Of a DNA stretch of 64,000 nucleotides, positions 44,827 to 54,731 are shown one piece after another (within the stretch, counting starts at the first letter, position 1; each line of letters begins with the position of its first letter). Location: contig NZ_AMRK01000018.1 of assembly GCF_000299875.1 (NCBI RefSeq), positions 1 to 64,000 of the forward strand, given 5' to 3'. Position numbers and translations under genes: made by a program. Source of the stretch: Celeribacter baekdonensis B30. GTDB lineage: Bacteria > Pseudomonadota > Alphaproteobacteria > Rhodobacterales > Rhodobacteraceae. The notes under the pieces are model-generated. The model searched no databases, had not been told where the DNA came from, and worked only from the letters and a program-made list of their open reading frames with translations.

Positions 44827-45333
44827 TTACGCGTCCAGATCGCGCGGCACCACAAAGTCGACAACCGGATTCACGCCAAATGCGATCTCCGACCACGTCG
44901 GGGCAGCCACGTCAAACACTGTGGTGGCACAGGTCGGGTAGCGCGCAAAGTCTTTGTGCCGCGGCGCTCTGTTGGCAAAGCGTGCGGCAAACTCGCCAAC
45001 GCCGGGGTTGTGGGCGATCAGCAAAACCGTATTGCCCTCGGCCTGTTTCAAATGGGACATGATCCGCCTGTCAGAGGCGAGATAGAGCGTGTCCTTGACC
45101 TCGACATTGGCGCAAAGACCCATGCCGTTGGAGAGCCATTCATAGGTTTCACGCGTGCGTGCGGCGGCAGACACCAATACCTCATCGGGTAGATAGGCTT
45201 TGTCCCGCAACCAAATCCCCATGGCGGCGGCGTTGCTTTGGCCGCGGGCATTGAGCACCCGATCAAAATCGTCGCTCAGAGGATCATCCCAGCTCGATTT
45301 TGCATGTCGCATCAGGATAAGGCGCAGGCCCAT
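44827..45333 (-). CDS. sixA: SixA-type histidine phosphatase
   Basis: A 168-residue phosphoglycerate-mutase-fold phosphatase. The N-terminal catalytic motif LILMRHAKSSWDD has the RHG-like histidine, and LIAHNPGVGEF supplies the second histidine. SixA removes phosphate from phosphohistidine proteins in E. coli; other small-molecule substrates are possible. ATG overlaps the argB stop by one base (TAATG), so it is coupled to argB. Confidence 0.85.
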   Translation of the reverse strand: MGLRLILMRHAKSSWDDPLSDDFDRVLNARGQSNAAAMGIWLRDKAYLPDEVLVSAAARTRETYEWLSNGMGLCANVEVKDTLYLASDRRIMSHLKQAEGNTVLLIAHNPGVGEFAARFANRAPRHKDFARYPTCATTVFDVAAPTWSEIAFGVNPVVDFVVPRDLDA

Positions 45334-46223
45334 TATGTGCCGTGCGGTTTCATGCTGGGTTGGCTGTCGCGAATAAGCGAACCCGCACCGTGTTCGGTGT
45401 AAAGTTCCAACAAACAGGCATTGGGTGCGCGCCCGTCCAAGATCACCACGGCGCGCACCCCGGCGCTCAACGCGTCCAGCGCGGTTTCGGTTTTCGGGAT
45501 CATGCCACCGGCGATGATGCCCTCTTCGGTGAGGGCGCGAATTTGTTCGGAGTTGAGCGAGGTCAAGACGTTGCCATCCGCGCCTTTGACGCCGGACACA
45601 TCGGTCAAAAGCAACAGGCGATCGGCCTTAAGCGCACCCGCGATGGCGCCGGCGGCGGTGTCGCCATTGACGTTAAATGTCTCGCCGTCGCGACCCGCGC
45701 CCACAGGCGCGATCACCGGAATGAGGTTTTCATCGCCAAGTTCCTTGATGATCGAGGGGTCCATTTTGACTGGCGTGCCGACAAAGCCCAAATCGGGATG
45801 CGTTTGTTCGCAAATCATCAGGTTCGCGTCCTTGCCGGAAATCCCGACCGCGCGCCCACCTTGGCTATTGATTGCCTGAACGATGCGTTTGTTCACAAGG
45901 CCGGACAGGACCATTTCGACGACCTCAACGGTGGCCTTATCGGTCACGCGCTTGCCGTTGACGAATTCGGATTTGATGTTCAGATCGGCCAAAAGTTTGT
46001 TGATCATCGGGCCGCCGCCATGAACGATCACCGGTTTGACGCCAACCTGCTGCATCAACACCACGTCGCGGGCGAAACTTTCCATCGCCTCGTCAGACCC
46101 CATGGCGTGACCGCCAAGTTTGATCACCACTGTCGCGCCTTCGTAGCGCTGCAAATAGGGCAGGGCTTGTGACAATGTGCGGGCGGTTGCGATCCAGTCT
46201 CTGTTCATGTCTTGCGTCTTCAT
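45333..46223 (-). CDS. argB: Acetylglutamate kinase
   Basis: Second step of arginine synthesis: phosphorylates N-acetyl-L-glutamate. The 296-residue protein has [33 protein letters not shown], and [14 protein letters not shown]. Start chosen at ATG 46223 ([10 protein letters not shown]); in-frame ATGs at 46238 and 46208 are alternatives, and the AGGAG upstream lies somewhat far from all of them. Upstream neighbour is engB, 67 bases away. Confidence 0.93.
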   Translation of the reverse strand: MKTQDMNRDWIATARTLSQALPYLQRYEGATVVIKLGGHAMGSDEAMESFARDVVLMQQVGVKPVIVHGGGPMINKLLADLNIKSEFVNGKRVTDKATVEVVEMVLSGLVNKRIVQAINSQGGRAVGISGKDANLMICEQTHPDLGFVGTPVKMDPSIIKELGDENLIPVIAPVGAGRDGETFNVNGDTAAGAIAGALKADRLLLLTDVSGVKGADGNVLTSLNSEQIRALTEEGIIAGGMIPKTETALDALSAGVRAVVILDGRAPNACLLELYTEHGAGSLIRDSQPSMKPHGT

Positions 46224-46290
46224 TTCCCGGGAGTCCATTGGAGGGGTTGCTCCTGAGTATCGCGTTCCCGGGCGCGGGTGCAAGGGTCGC

Positions 46291-46938
46291 TTACACCAGC
46301 GTTGCGATCACGGCGCGCAGAACATCAATGCCCCAGCCCTTTTCCGAGGAGGTGACGATCAGTTCCGGGTAGGCGGCCGGGTGTTTTGCCACTGCCGTGC
46401 GTACTTGCTCGAGGATCGCTGCGCGCTCCACCTCTTTGACCTTGTCGGCTTTGGTCAACACCACCTGAAAGGTCACCGCGGATTTGTCGAGGCGGTCCAT
46501 GATCTCCTCATCCACGGATTTGACCCCGTGGCGGCTGTCGATCAGCACAAAGGCCCGGCGCAACGTGGCGCGGCCAGACAGGTAGGCCTTAAGCAGGCGT
46601 TGCCATTTTTCGACGGTTTGGATCGGGGCTTTGGCATAGCCATAGCCCGGAAGATCGACGAGGTAATGACTGTCTGAGGCGGTGAAAAAGTTGATTTCTT
46701 GTGTCCGACCCGGTGTGTTCGAGGCACGTGCGAGCGCCTTATGCCCGGTCAAAGCGTTGATCAGGGATGATTTGCCGACGTTTGAGCGGCCTGCAAAGCA
46801 GACTTCAAGGCGGTCATCGGGCGGCATGCCGTCCATGGCGACCACGCCTTTGACAAATTCGGTCTGTGCCGCAAACAGCAAGCGGCCCTTTTCAAGGGCC
46901 GCCGCGTCAGGATCCGCAATGGGGAAACTTAGGTTCAT
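46291..46938 (-). CDS. engB: Ribosome-assembly GTPase EngB/YsxC
   Basis: A 215-residue GTPase needed for 50S maturation. G1 [18 protein letters not shown]2 [11 protein letters not shown]3 [14 protein letters not shown]4 [11 protein letters not shown] and G5 TSSEKGWGI are all present. Lies 18 bases downstream of yidC on the same strand. Confidence 0.94.
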   Translation of the reverse strand: MNLSFPIADPDAAALEKGRLLFAAQTEFVKGVVAMDGMPPDDRLEVCFAGRSNVGKSSLINALTGHKALARASNTPGRTQEINFFTASDSHYLVDLPGYGYAKAPIQTVEKWQRLLKAYLSGRATLRRAFVLIDSRHGVKSVDEEIMDRLDKSAVTFQVVLTKADKVKEVERAAILEQVRTAVAKHPAAYPELIVTSSEKGWGIDVLRAVIATLV

Positions 46939-46956
46939 CTGGTGTGGGACGCCCTA

Positions 46957-48795
46957 TCAGGACGCCCCCTCCTTTTTCTTAAGCCGCAGCGAGCGTAACA
47001 CGTTGCCCAAAACATCGGGTTTGTGCCCGTGGCTGCGCATGATGAGATACTGCTGTATGAATGTGATCGTGTTGTTGCAAATCCAGTAAAGCACCAGACC
47101 CGAGGCGAAGTTGCCGAGCATGAACATGAACACCCAAGGCATCCAAGCCATGATCATCGCCTGCGAGGCGTCTGTGGGGGCCGGGTTCAGCTTTTGTTGC
47201 AGCCACATCGAGATACCGAGGATGATCGGCAAGATCCCGAGCGAGATGATCGCAAAGGTGGTGCCGGCTTCGGGGGCTGCGAAGGGCAGAAGACCGAAGA
47301 GGTTCAGGATCGAACTTGGGTCCGGTGCGGACAGGTCTTTGATCCAACCGATCCACGGGGCCTGGCGCAATTCGGTGGTGACGATGATCACCTTGTAGAG
47401 CGAGAAGAACACAGGGATCTGCAAGATCAGCGGCAAACAGCCAGAGGCCGGATTCACCTTGTTGGTCTTGTAGAGCTCCATCATGCCGCGCTGGAGTTTT
47501 TCTTTGTCCTCGCCTGCGGAGGCTTTGAGCTTTTCCATCTCCGGCTGAAGCTCTTTCATCCGCGCCATGGAGACGTAGGATTTATAGGCCAGCGGGAACA
47601 TGATGCCTTTGAGGATCAGCGTCAGCAGAACGATCGACCAGCCCATGTTGCCAATCAGGCCATTGAGGGCGTGAAGAATGCGGAAAATCGGCTTGGTGAA
47701 GAAGAAGAACAGACCCCAATCGGTCGAGTCGCTGAACTTATAGACCCCATCTTCGGTCTCATAGTTGCGGATGGTTTCCCATTCTTTCGCCCCAGAGAAC
47801 AAGCGCGAGGTGATTTCAACGGACTGGCCTGGCGCAAGTTCGATTGTCGGGTAGCGTGCAACGGTCCGATAGACGTCGGCGCTTTCCTGATAGGACACGA
47901 CGGAGGTGAACGCATCGCTGGAATTTGGGATCAGAACCGTCATCCAGTAGTGATCGGTAAAGCCGACCCAACCGTCTTTTTCGACATCGACGATTTCGGC
48001 GTGCTGGCCCCAACGCGGGTCCGCATCCAATTCGGTGAACTTGGTTTTAAGCATCGAGCTTTTGAAGCTGATCTCTTTGAGTTCTTTGCCGGACTGACGA
48101 ATTGCGCCCTCATGGACGAGCAACCGGGTCAGGTCTTCGGGCTTGCCAATTTTCACAACTTCGTTGTTGGCCGCCATGCGGGCCGGAGTGGCGCCGTTGT
48201 TTTGCACGGATTGGGTGACCGTGAACATGTAGTTCTCGTCAATGGCGATGTTCCGGTGGAAAACCAGCCCCTTGCCGTTGTCCCAAGCCAGTGTGACGGG
48301 GGCATCCAAAGACAGAACGTCACCGCTTTCTACGGACCAGGTGGTGTTTGCACCCGGCACGTCAGAGGAGTCCAAAGCGCCACCTGGTGCCCAGCCATAC
48401 AAGGCATAATAGGGGCTCTCGCTCCCGACCGGGCGAAGCAAGGTGACGATCTCGTCACTGTCGAGCGCGACTTTGTAGTCTCTGAGGGAGAGATCGTCGA
48501 TCCGCCCGCCGACGAGTGAAATGGACCCTTCCAGACGGGGCGTTTCGATGGTGATCCTTGGCGCATCTGGCACTTGTTGTGCCGTTGCGCTGTTCGCACC
48601 TGCCACCTCGGTGCTTGCGTCTGCGCTGGGTGGTGTCAGAGCGACAGATCCCGCACCAGCCTGATCAACCGACGTCACCACTGGGGCGTTGGGGTCCACA
48701 ACAGGTTGGGGAGCTGGGAAGAAAATCTGCCAGCCAAGCAAGACAGCGCCGCTCAACACTACGGCAAGAATCAGGTTCTTGTTTTGATCGTCCAT
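46957..48795 (-). CDS. yidC: Membrane protein insertase YidC
   Basis: A 612-residue insertase for inner-membrane proteins. It has an N-terminal helix (LILAVVLSGAVLLGWQIFF), a large periplasmic beta-sandwich domain (about 100-360), and the conserved C-terminal five-helix core with SMARMKELQPEMEKLK and MMELYKTNKVNPASGCLPL. Start ATG 48795 (MDDQNKN) matches the family; an in-frame ATG 51 bases upstream is less likely. With yidD, rnpA and rpmH nearby this is the usual rpmH-rnpA-yidD-yidC neighbourhood, here split by ttcA and an EAL gene. Confidence 0.95.
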   Translation of the reverse strand: MDDQNKNLILAVVLSGAVLLGWQIFFPAPQPVVDPNAPVVTSVDQAGAGSVALTPPSADASTEVAGANSATAQQVPDAPRITIETPRLEGSISLVGGRIDDLSLRDYKVALDSDEIVTLLRPVGSESPYYALYGWAPGGALDSSDVPGANTTWSVESGDVLSLDAPVTLAWDNGKGLVFHRNIAIDENYMFTVTQSVQNNGATPARMAANNEVVKIGKPEDLTRLLVHEGAIRQSGKELKEISFKSSMLKTKFTELDADPRWGQHAEIVDVEKDGWVGFTDHYWMTVLIPNSSDAFTSVVSYQESADVYRTVARYPTIELAPGQSVEITSRLFSGAKEWETIRNYETEDGVYKFSDSTDWGLFFFFTKPIFRILHALNGLIGNMGWSIVLLTLILKGIMFPLAYKSYVSMARMKELQPEMEKLKASAGEDKEKLQRGMMELYKTNKVNPASGCLPLILQIPVFFSLYKVIIVTTELRQAPWIGWIKDLSAPDPSSILNLFGLLPFAAPEAGTTFAIISLGILPIILGISMWLQQKLNPAPTDASQAMIMAWMPWVFMFMLGNFASGLVLYWICNNTITFIQQYLIMRSHGHKPDVLGNVLRSLRLKKKEGAS

Positions 48796-48900
48796 GAAGG
48801 CCGCCCGATTTTTGGAAAATAATCTTGGCTGGTTCAACCCGTCCAAGGCCGGAAGGTCAAGCGGTTTTGGCTATTTCTTTTGGAAAATGCAGCAAAGTGA

Positions 48901-50445
48901 TCAACTGGCGCGTTTTCCAATCCGGGGCGTTTCGGCCAATTTGCGTTTATGAACGTCCATCCATTCAAGTGTTTTTTCAAACGCCATCGGTCGTGAAATG
49001 GAGAAGCCTTGCACATGACCACAGCCAAGTTGCGCCAGCATGGCATGTTCGCCAACGGTCTCAACCCCCTCGGCAAGTGTGTCCAATTCAAGGCGTTCGG
49101 CCATGGTCAGAATGGCGGCAAGCATGTTTTGCTGATCGCGATCCAGATCGCAGCGCGTGATATAGGAACGGTCAATCTTGATCCGCTTGACGGCAAAGCG
49201 CCGGATATTGGCGATGGAGGCGTGGCCCGTGCCATAATCGTCAAGGTCAATGCCGCAGCCCATTTCCTTCAGAGCCCAAATATTACGCGTGATGGTATCA
49301 TTATCGGAAGAGGCAATGACACTTTCCAAAATTTCAACGCTCAGTCTGGAGGGATCGAGTTCAAACCGATCGAGTTCCCAACGGATCTTGTCCACCAGTT
49401 TCGGATTTGCGAGATCGGATGGCGAGAAATTGACCGCAACAGAGGTCACATGAAATCCAGCCTTATCCCATGTTTTCAAAGACATGAGAGAGTGGTATAG
49501 GATGACCTCGCTCAGGCGCTCAGTCAGGCCCAGCTCATCGATTGCCGAAATGAAGTCGCCGGGATTGATGATGCCTTTTTCCGGGTGGTGCCAACGTGCC
49601 AGAGCCTCCATCCCGGACACCTCACCGGTGTCGGTGGAGATTTGGGGCTGAAACCACGGCACGATTTGACCGTTTTCCAAGGCGTCGCCGACATCGGCCA
49701 GGATCGTTCCGCGATCAAGTGTTTTTGGGGTGAGCGAGGGCGTGAAGGCGCGAATCGAGCCGGGCCCATTGTGACGTGCGTCCAATAAAGCGATCTCTGC
49801 TGCATCTAAAAATGCCTGCCCTGAACAGGCGGGGGCGCGGTTTGGCATGCAAAACCCGATTGAACAGGTTGCATAAACCTTGGTTGCATTCAGTGTGTAA
49901 GGCTCAGACAGGGCGGCCTGTAGCCGGGAGGCCAATTGAATCAGGGTTTCGAGATCAGCGCGACGCACCGGGGCGAGGCCAATGGCGAAACGCGCGCGCT
50001 CTAAACGCGCGACAACATCATGTTCGCGCAGCGTGTTCACCAACCGATTTGCGATCGTTTTCAGCATATTGTCGGCAGCATCGGCTCCCCAATTGGCCTC
50101 CAATGCGCGATAATCATCAAGATCAATGACCAAACACGCGGTGGTTCGACCGGTGACATCCCGGCTGTCCAGAATTTGATCCAAGGCATCAATGACGGTA
50201 GGCCGTAGAGGCAAGCCCGTCAAACCGTCGCGCGCCTGCGTCGGGTCGCGGGTGAACGACGAAGCAAGCGATGGAAGTGTGCCAATTGCCGCGAAAAGCG
50301 CAGGGATGAGCAAAGCCGCGATCACCAAAGCAGTTTCCCCGCCAAACCAATAAGCGCTGAGGCAGATGGCCGGCATGAAAGCCAGAGTTTGAGGCCCCAT
50401 CAGGGCATCGCGCAGGCGGCGAAGCTTCGCGGTGATGTGGCGCAT
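48901..50445 (-). CDS. Membrane GGDEF-EAL protein, GGDEF site degenerate
   Basis: A 514-residue protein with two short hydrophobic helices near residues 18-60, a GGDEF domain (about 75-240) and an EAL domain (about 255-510). In the cyclase half the signature is LERARFAIGL instead of GGDEF, so it should not make cyclic di-GMP. In the EAL half the phosphodiesterase residues look intact: GMEALARWHHP, VNFSPSDL, LDDYGTGHASI and AEGVETVGEH. It is therefore probably a c-di-GMP phosphodiesterase, perhaps with the dead cyclase domain as a regulatory module. Confidence 0.87.
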   Translation of the reverse strand: MRHITAKLRRLRDALMGPQTLAFMPAICLSAYWFGGETALVIAALLIPALFAAIGTLPSLASSFTRDPTQARDGLTGLPLRPTVIDALDQILDSRDVTGRTTACLVIDLDDYRALEANWGADAADNMLKTIANRLVNTLREHDVVARLERARFAIGLAPVRRADLETLIQLASRLQAALSEPYTLNATKVYATCSIGFCMPNRAPACSGQAFLDAAEIALLDARHNGPGSIRAFTPSLTPKTLDRGTILADVGDALENGQIVPWFQPQISTDTGEVSGMEALARWHHPEKGIINPGDFISAIDELGLTERLSEVILYHSLMSLKTWDKAGFHVTSVAVNFSPSDLANPKLVDKIRWELDRFELDPSRLSVEILESVIASSDNDTITRNIWALKEMGCGIDLDDYGTGHASIANIRRFAVKRIKIDRSYITRCDLDRDQQNMLAAILTMAERLELDTLAEGVETVGEHAMLAQLGCGHVQGFSISRPMAFEKTLEWMDVHKRKLAETPRIGKRAS

Positions 50446-50522
50446 TGGTGTCGTCCCGGTCTTGTGTCTGGCGCAAAGGGCGCTCTCACTCAGGACCTTG
50501 AGCCAAGAAAGTGGCCGTGCGG

Positions 50523-51404
50523 TTAACGCAGCTTCGGGATTTCCATAGAATTTTCTAGATTTGTTCCAATTTTCTCGTCATCCGTTAACGAAAGCCCAAG
50601 GAAATCAAACAATTTCGGGTCCAGCATATGTGAAGGGCGGATATTGGTCAGCGCTTTGAACATGACTTGACGCCGTCCGGGGCTGTTCTTTTCCCAACCG
50701 TCGAGAATCTGTTTGACCTGCTGGCGCTGAAGCCCGTCTTGGGAGCCACAGAGATCACAGGGAATGATCGGATAGTTCATTGCGCGGGAGAATTTTTCAC
50801 AATCCTCCTCCGCCACATGGGCCAGCGGGCGATAGACAAAAAGATCGCCCTCTTCGTTGACCAATTTCGGTGGCATGGTCGCAAGGCGGCCCCCATGAAA
50901 CAGGTTCATAAAAAACGTCTCAAGAATGTCATCGCGGTGATGGCCCAGCACCACAGCGGTGCAACCCTCTTCGCGGGCAATCCGGTACAGATTGCCGCGA
51001 CGCAGGCGTGAACAGAGAGCACAAAAGGTCCGCCCAGCCGGCACTTTATCCATGACGATGGAATAGGTGTCTTGGTACTCGATGCGATGCGGCACCTGCA
51101 TTTTCTCGAGGAACTCAGGGAGAACCGTGGCGGGGAAGCCCGGCTGACCCTGATCCAGATTGCAGGCCACAAGCTCCACCGGCAACATGCCACGCCATTT
51201 CAACTCATAGAGCGCGGCGAGCATCGTGTAGCTGTCCTTGCCGCCGGACAGGCAGACCAACCATTTTGCGCCACGTTCCACCATGCCGTATTGCTCAATC
51301 GCCTCGCGCACATTGCGGATGATGCGTTTGCGCAGCTTTTTGAACTCCGTCGTGGACGGGGCACCGTGGAAAAGCGGGTGAATGTCGTCGAGATCATCGA
51401 GCAT
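50523..51404 (-). CDS. ttcA: tRNA 2-thiocytidine synthetase TtcA
   Basis: Thiolates cytidine 32 of some tRNAs using ATP and a [4Fe-4S] cluster. The PP-loop SGGKDS is at residues 53-58, the cluster cysteines C128 and C131 lie in TFCALCSRL, and a further CxxC is in [15 protein letters not shown]. 293 residues, slightly short at the N-terminus compared with E. coli. Adjacent to yidD by six bases. Confidence 0.93.
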   Translation of the reverse strand: MLDDLDDIHPLFHGAPSTTEFKKLRKRIIRNVREAIEQYGMVERGAKWLVCLSGGKDSYTMLAALYELKWRGMLPVELVACNLDQGQPGFPATVLPEFLEKMQVPHRIEYQDTYSIVMDKVPAGRTFCALCSRLRRGNLYRIAREEGCTAVVLGHHRDDILETFFMNLFHGGRLATMPPKLVNEEGDLFVYRPLAHVAEEDCEKFSRAMNYPIIPCDLCGSQDGLQRQQVKQILDGWEKNSPGRRQVMFKALTNIRPSHMLDPKLFDFLGLSLTDDEKIGTNLENSMEIPKLR

Positions 51405-51410
51405 GGCGGA

Positions 51411-51725
51411 TCACTCCTCGGTGCTATCTGGGGCGCCATCGTGTTTGACGTGGTCGTGGTGGCAATGGGTGTGGTGGCAATGGGTGTGGCTGTGTGGCTT
51501 TTTCGGGTCCGGTACAGGGTCATAGCCGGTCCCACCCAGCGGATGGCATCGGCCAATGCGGCGAATGGTCAAATAGCTGCCCTTGAGTGCGCCGTGTTTT
51601 TCCAGCGCTTCCATCGCATAGGCGCTACATGTCGGTTGATAGCGACAATTGTAGCCAATCCACGGGCTGAAAATAAGCCGGTAAGCGCGCACGGGGAGGG
51701 ACACGACATAGGCCAGCGGAGTCAT
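51411..51725 (-). CDS. yidD: Membrane protein insertion efficiency factor YidD, with histidine-rich tail
   Basis: A 104-residue peripheral membrane protein that assists YidC-dependent insertion. The core is typical ([20 protein letters not shown], then [16 protein letters not shown] and [12 protein letters not shown]). The last 30 residues are unusual: [20 protein letters not shown], about half histidine with two cysteines. That tail could bind Zn, Ni or Cu. Overlaps rnpA by ATGA. Confidence 0.9.
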   Translation of the reverse strand: MTPLAYVVSLPVRAYRLIFSPWIGYNCRYQPTCSAYAMEALEKHGALKGSYLTIRRIGRCHPLGGTGYDPVPDPKKPHSHTHCHHTHCHHDHVKHDGAPDSTEE

Positions 51726-52165
51726 CGTGTGTCTCCGTGCACCTTGCGCATCGCGTATTTCAGGTCTTTGAGCAAAAGATCAAACGGGCGCGCGCGGGTG
51801 TCGGCCTTTTTGCCGATCAGCACATAATCCCAGCCCTCTCGTCCCATTTCAGGAATGACAAGGCGGGCGGCCTCGCGCAGGCGCCGTTTGGCGTGATTGC
51901 GAAACACCGCGTTGCCGACTTTTTTGGAACAGGTGTAGCCGACGCGAATGCCGCTTGCGGTCTCGCCTTCGCCCCGTTTGCGTCCCTGAAGCAAAAAGCT
52001 CGACGTGCCCTGACGCCGCGCACGCGCAGCCTTCAGGAAATCGGCGCGTTTGCGCAGCGTGTCCATCTGAGGTTTTGCATTGGCATCGGCGCATGACAAA
52101 ACCGCCGGTCGCGGACCTGCGGCTGTGGCGCTTGCCTCTGCCTTGGGTGCGTCCGGCGGTGTCAT
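51722..52165 (-). CDS. rnpA: Ribonuclease P protein component
   Basis: Protein partner of RNase P RNA in tRNA 5' maturation. The RNA-binding core is at the C-terminal side ([20 protein letters not shown] with [10 protein letters not shown]). The 147-residue frame carries a 33-residue Ala/Pro-rich N-terminal extension before [17 protein letters not shown]; a start at 52066 would give the usual size of about 114. Alphaproteobacterial RnpA often begins early, so the longer form is kept, with doubt. Lies just after rpmH. Confidence 0.9.
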   Translation of the reverse strand: MTPPDAPKAEASATAAGPRPAVLSCADANAKPQMDTLRKRADFLKAARARRQGTSSFLLQGRKRGEGETASGIRVGYTCSKKVGNAVFRNHAKRRLREAARLVIPEMGREGWDYVLIGKKADTRARPFDLLLKDLKYAMRKVHGDTR

Positions 52166-52216
52166 TTGGTCTCGCCCCTAAAAGTCTAAACTCTCAAGGA
52201 TGTCCCGGTCGCAGAC

Positions 52217-52351
52217 TTATGCGCAGAGGGACTTACGGCCGCGCGCACGGCGGGCGTTGAGAATTTTACGGCCAGCTTTGGTCGCCATACGGGCACGGAA
52301 GCCATGGCGGCGCTTGCGGACGAGGTTGCTCGGTTGGTAGGTGCGTTTCAT
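52217..52351 (-). CDS. rpmH: 50S ribosomal protein L34
   Basis: A 44-residue very basic protein: [20 protein letters not shown], then [20 protein letters not shown] and SLCA. The sequence matches L34 almost throughout; the final SLCA replaces the usual SLSA. It is first in the rpmH-rnpA-yidD series on the minus strand. The 270 bases upstream, to the divergent TVP38 gene, hold no gene. Confidence 0.96.
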   Translation of the reverse strand: MKRTYQPSNLVRKRRHGFRARMATKAGRKILNARRARGRKSLCA

Positions 52352-52621
52352 CGCGCCGTCTCCATCGGTTGATCAGGGCCCAAACCCCCAAAGAACGGGG
52401 ATTCGAAGGCGGTAAGTGTTTCGAAGCCCAGCCAATAGGAGGGCAGCGGGCGCTTGTCAATTCACATGCGACGTATTTCTGTAACAAACTGCCCCGATGT
52501 CGGGGAATTTGAGAGCAGGGCATCACTGCCGCGTGAGCCGGGCGTAAAACGCTGGTCACTGGCCGCTTGATTGCCCATTTTGCAGGAAATCGCGCAAATT
52601 CATAGCCAAAAGGATTGCATC

Positions 52622-53344
52622 TTGGCCGAAGCTCCCTCCTCGACACAGCGCAAACATCTTGTGCCGCTGCTGGTGCTGCTCTGTTTGGCGCTCGCTTTGG
52701 CCTATGTGTTTCGTGATGCCTTGAGCTATGAGGCGCTGTCGGAGAATCGGATGCGCCTGATCGCGCTGCGCGATGCGCATTATGCGCTCACCGTCTTGGG
52801 ATTTGTCGCCGCCTACACGGTGATCGTCGGGTTTTCCCTTCCGGGTGCCACAGTCGCGACTCTCACAGGCGGCTTTTTGTTTGGCACGTTCCCTGGCGTG
52901 ATCTTCAACATCACCGGCGCCACATTTGGGGCCTCGCTTTTGTTTCTGGCGGCGCGTTGGGGGCTTGGCGAGTGGTTGGCATCAAAACTGGATGCCTCCG
53001 AAGGGCGCATTCACAAGATCAAGCAAGGCATCGACAAAAACCAATGGTCGATGCTGTTCCTGATGCGCTTCATGCCGGTGGTGCCGTTTTTCGTCGCCAA
53101 TCTTTTGCCGGCCCTGTTCGGCGTGGCCTTTCATCGCTTTGTGATTTCCACCGCCCTTGGCATCATTCCCGGCGCTCTCATTCTGACCTCTGTGGGGGCA
53201 GGATTGGGCGAGGTGTTCGATCAAGGCGGTCGGCCTGATCTGAGCGTTTTGTTTGAACCGAAAATCCTCCTGCCGATTCTGGGTCTGTGTTTGCTCTCAA
53301 TCGCGCCTATGCTGATCAAAGCACGACGCAAGGAGCCATTATGA
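52622..53344 (+). CDS. TVP38/TMEM64 family membrane protein
   Basis: A 240-residue DedA-like (SNARE-associated PF09335) membrane protein with about six helices. Conserved segments: FSLPGATVATLTGGFLFGT, GATFGASLLFLAARW, and LMRFMPVVPFFVANLLPALF, the last typical of the family. TTG 52622 is preferred because AAAAGGA lies seven bases upstream; an in-frame TTG at 52571 lacks such a site. Overlaps the next gene by ATGA; TVP38 proteins are often paired with such reductases. Function: probably lipid or small-molecule transport, not known. Confidence 0.83.
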   Translation: MAEAPSSTQRKHLVPLLVLLCLALALAYVFRDALSYEALSENRMRLIALRDAHYALTVLGFVAAYTVIVGFSLPGATVATLTGGFLFGTFPGVIFNITGATFGASLLFLAARWGLGEWLASKLDASEGRIHKIKQGIDKNQWSMLFLMRFMPVVPFFVANLLPALFGVAFHRFVISTALGIIPGALILTSVGAGLGEVFDQGGRPDLSVLFEPKILLPILGLCLLSIAPMLIKARRKEPL

Positions 53345-54714
53345 AACAGATCAAAACAGACCTCTGCGTGATCGGGGCGGGCTCCGGCGGGCTGTCGGTT
53401 GCGGCAGGTGCGGTTCAGATGGGGGCGCGGGTCGTTCTGATTGAAAAAGGCGAGATGGGTGGGGATTGCCTCAATTATGGCTGTGTTCCGTCCAAGGCGC
53501 TGCTCCATGCTGCATCGAAGGGTATGAGCTATGCCGACGCGCTCACCCATGTTCACAAAACCATCGACATTATCGCGCCGCATGACAGCCAGGAACGGTT
53601 TGAGGGGCTGGGCTGTACCGTGATCCGGGCCCATGCGCGGTTTACCTCGCCGGATGCGGTGGAGGCGGGCGAGTACCGCATCAAGGCTCGCAGGTTTGTC
53701 ATCGCCACCGGCTCGCGTCCTATGGTGCCGCCGATTGAAGGCATCGAAGATGTTCCTTACCTCACCAATGAGACGCTGTGGTCGCAACCCGCGTTGCCGG
53801 AACATTTGGTGATCCTGGGCGGTGGTCCGATTGGGATTGAAATGGCGCTGGCGCATCGGCGTTTCGGCGCGAAGGTCACGATTTTGGAGGCCGGTCGTGT
53901 GCTTGGCCGCGATGACCCCGAGGCCGTCAAGCTGGTCAAAGAGACGTTGATCGCGGAAGGCGTGCAAATCCTTGAGCATTCCACCGTGGTCAAGGTCGCG
54001 ACGGAGCCGGGCGGCGTGGCTTTGACCTTGCAGAAGGGCGCCGTGTGTCATGGCTCCCATCTTTTGGTTGCCACCGGGCGCATTGCCAATTCCGAATCCC
54101 TGTCGCTGGAACATGCCGATGTGGATCGCAATCGTGGAGGCATCAAAGTGAATGCCCATCTGCGCACCTCCAATCGGCGGGTCTACGCCATTGGCGATGT
54201 GGGCTCGGGCACGCCGCAATTCACCCATGTGGCGGGCTATCAGGCCGGGGTGGTGATCCGGTCGCTGCTCTTTGGCCTGCCGGCGAAAGCCGCAACCCAT
54301 CATATTCCCTATGTCACATACACCTCACCCGAACTGGCGCAAATTGGCCTGACAGAGGCGGCGGCACGCAAGACCCATGGTGAGGCGCTTGAGGTGTTGC
54401 GCGCGGACTACGCGGGCAATGATCGCGCCATTGCGACCGAGCGGGCAGGGCGCGGGTTCATCAAGCTGATGGTGGTCAAAAGCCGTCCCGTGGGTGTCAC
54501 TATTGTCGGCCCTGATGCGGGTGAGCTGATCTCGCTTTGGTCGCTTGCGATCGCCGCAAATCTCAAGATGAGCAAAATTGCGGGCATGGTCGCGCCTTAT
54601 CCCACATTGGCAGAGCTTAACAAACGCGCGGCAAGTGCCTATTTTACTCCCAGACTGTTTGACAATGCCAAGGTCAAAACAGTGGTGAAACTGGTTCAAC
54701 GGCTCCTGCCGTGA
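53341..54714 (+). CDS. FAD-dependent disulfide oxidoreductase (mercuric-reductase-like)
   Basis: A 457-residue class I pyridine nucleotide-disulfide oxidoreductase. FAD site CVIGAGSGGLSVAAGAV, redox-active cysteines C43 and C48 in GGDCLNYGCVPSKAL, NAD(P) site VILGGGPIGIEMALAH, and the C-terminal dimerisation part (PYVTYTSPELAQIGLTE). It lacks the heavy-metal-associated N-terminal domain and the C-terminal cysteine pair of true MerA, so mercury reduction is unlikely. Coupled to the TVP38 gene. Substrate unknown. Confidence 0.86.
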   Translation: MKQIKTDLCVIGAGSGGLSVAAGAVQMGARVVLIEKGEMGGDCLNYGCVPSKALLHAASKGMSYADALTHVHKTIDIIAPHDSQERFEGLGCTVIRAHARFTSPDAVEAGEYRIKARRFVIATGSRPMVPPIEGIEDVPYLTNETLWSQPALPEHLVILGGGPIGIEMALAHRRFGAKVTILEAGRVLGRDDPEAVKLVKETLIAEGVQILEHSTVVKVATEPGGVALTLQKGAVCHGSHLLVATGRIANSESLSLEHADVDRNRGGIKVNAHLRTSNRRVYAIGDVGSGTPQFTHVAGYQAGVVIRSLLFGLPAKAATHHIPYVTYTSPELAQIGLTEAAARKTHGEALEVLRADYAGNDRAIATERAGRGFIKLMVVKSRPVGVTIVGPDAGELISLWSLAIAANLKMSKIAGMVAPYPTLAELNKRAASAYFTPRLFDNAKVKTVVKLVQRLLP

Positions 54715-54731
54715 GCCGCGTCTAATAAGGG

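Noticed and set aside
52352-52621. Replication origin near rpmH
   Set aside because: No TTATCCACA-type DnaA boxes are seen and dnaA/dnaN are absent; only a short CCCCGA/TCGGGG hairpin at 52494-52507 is present.
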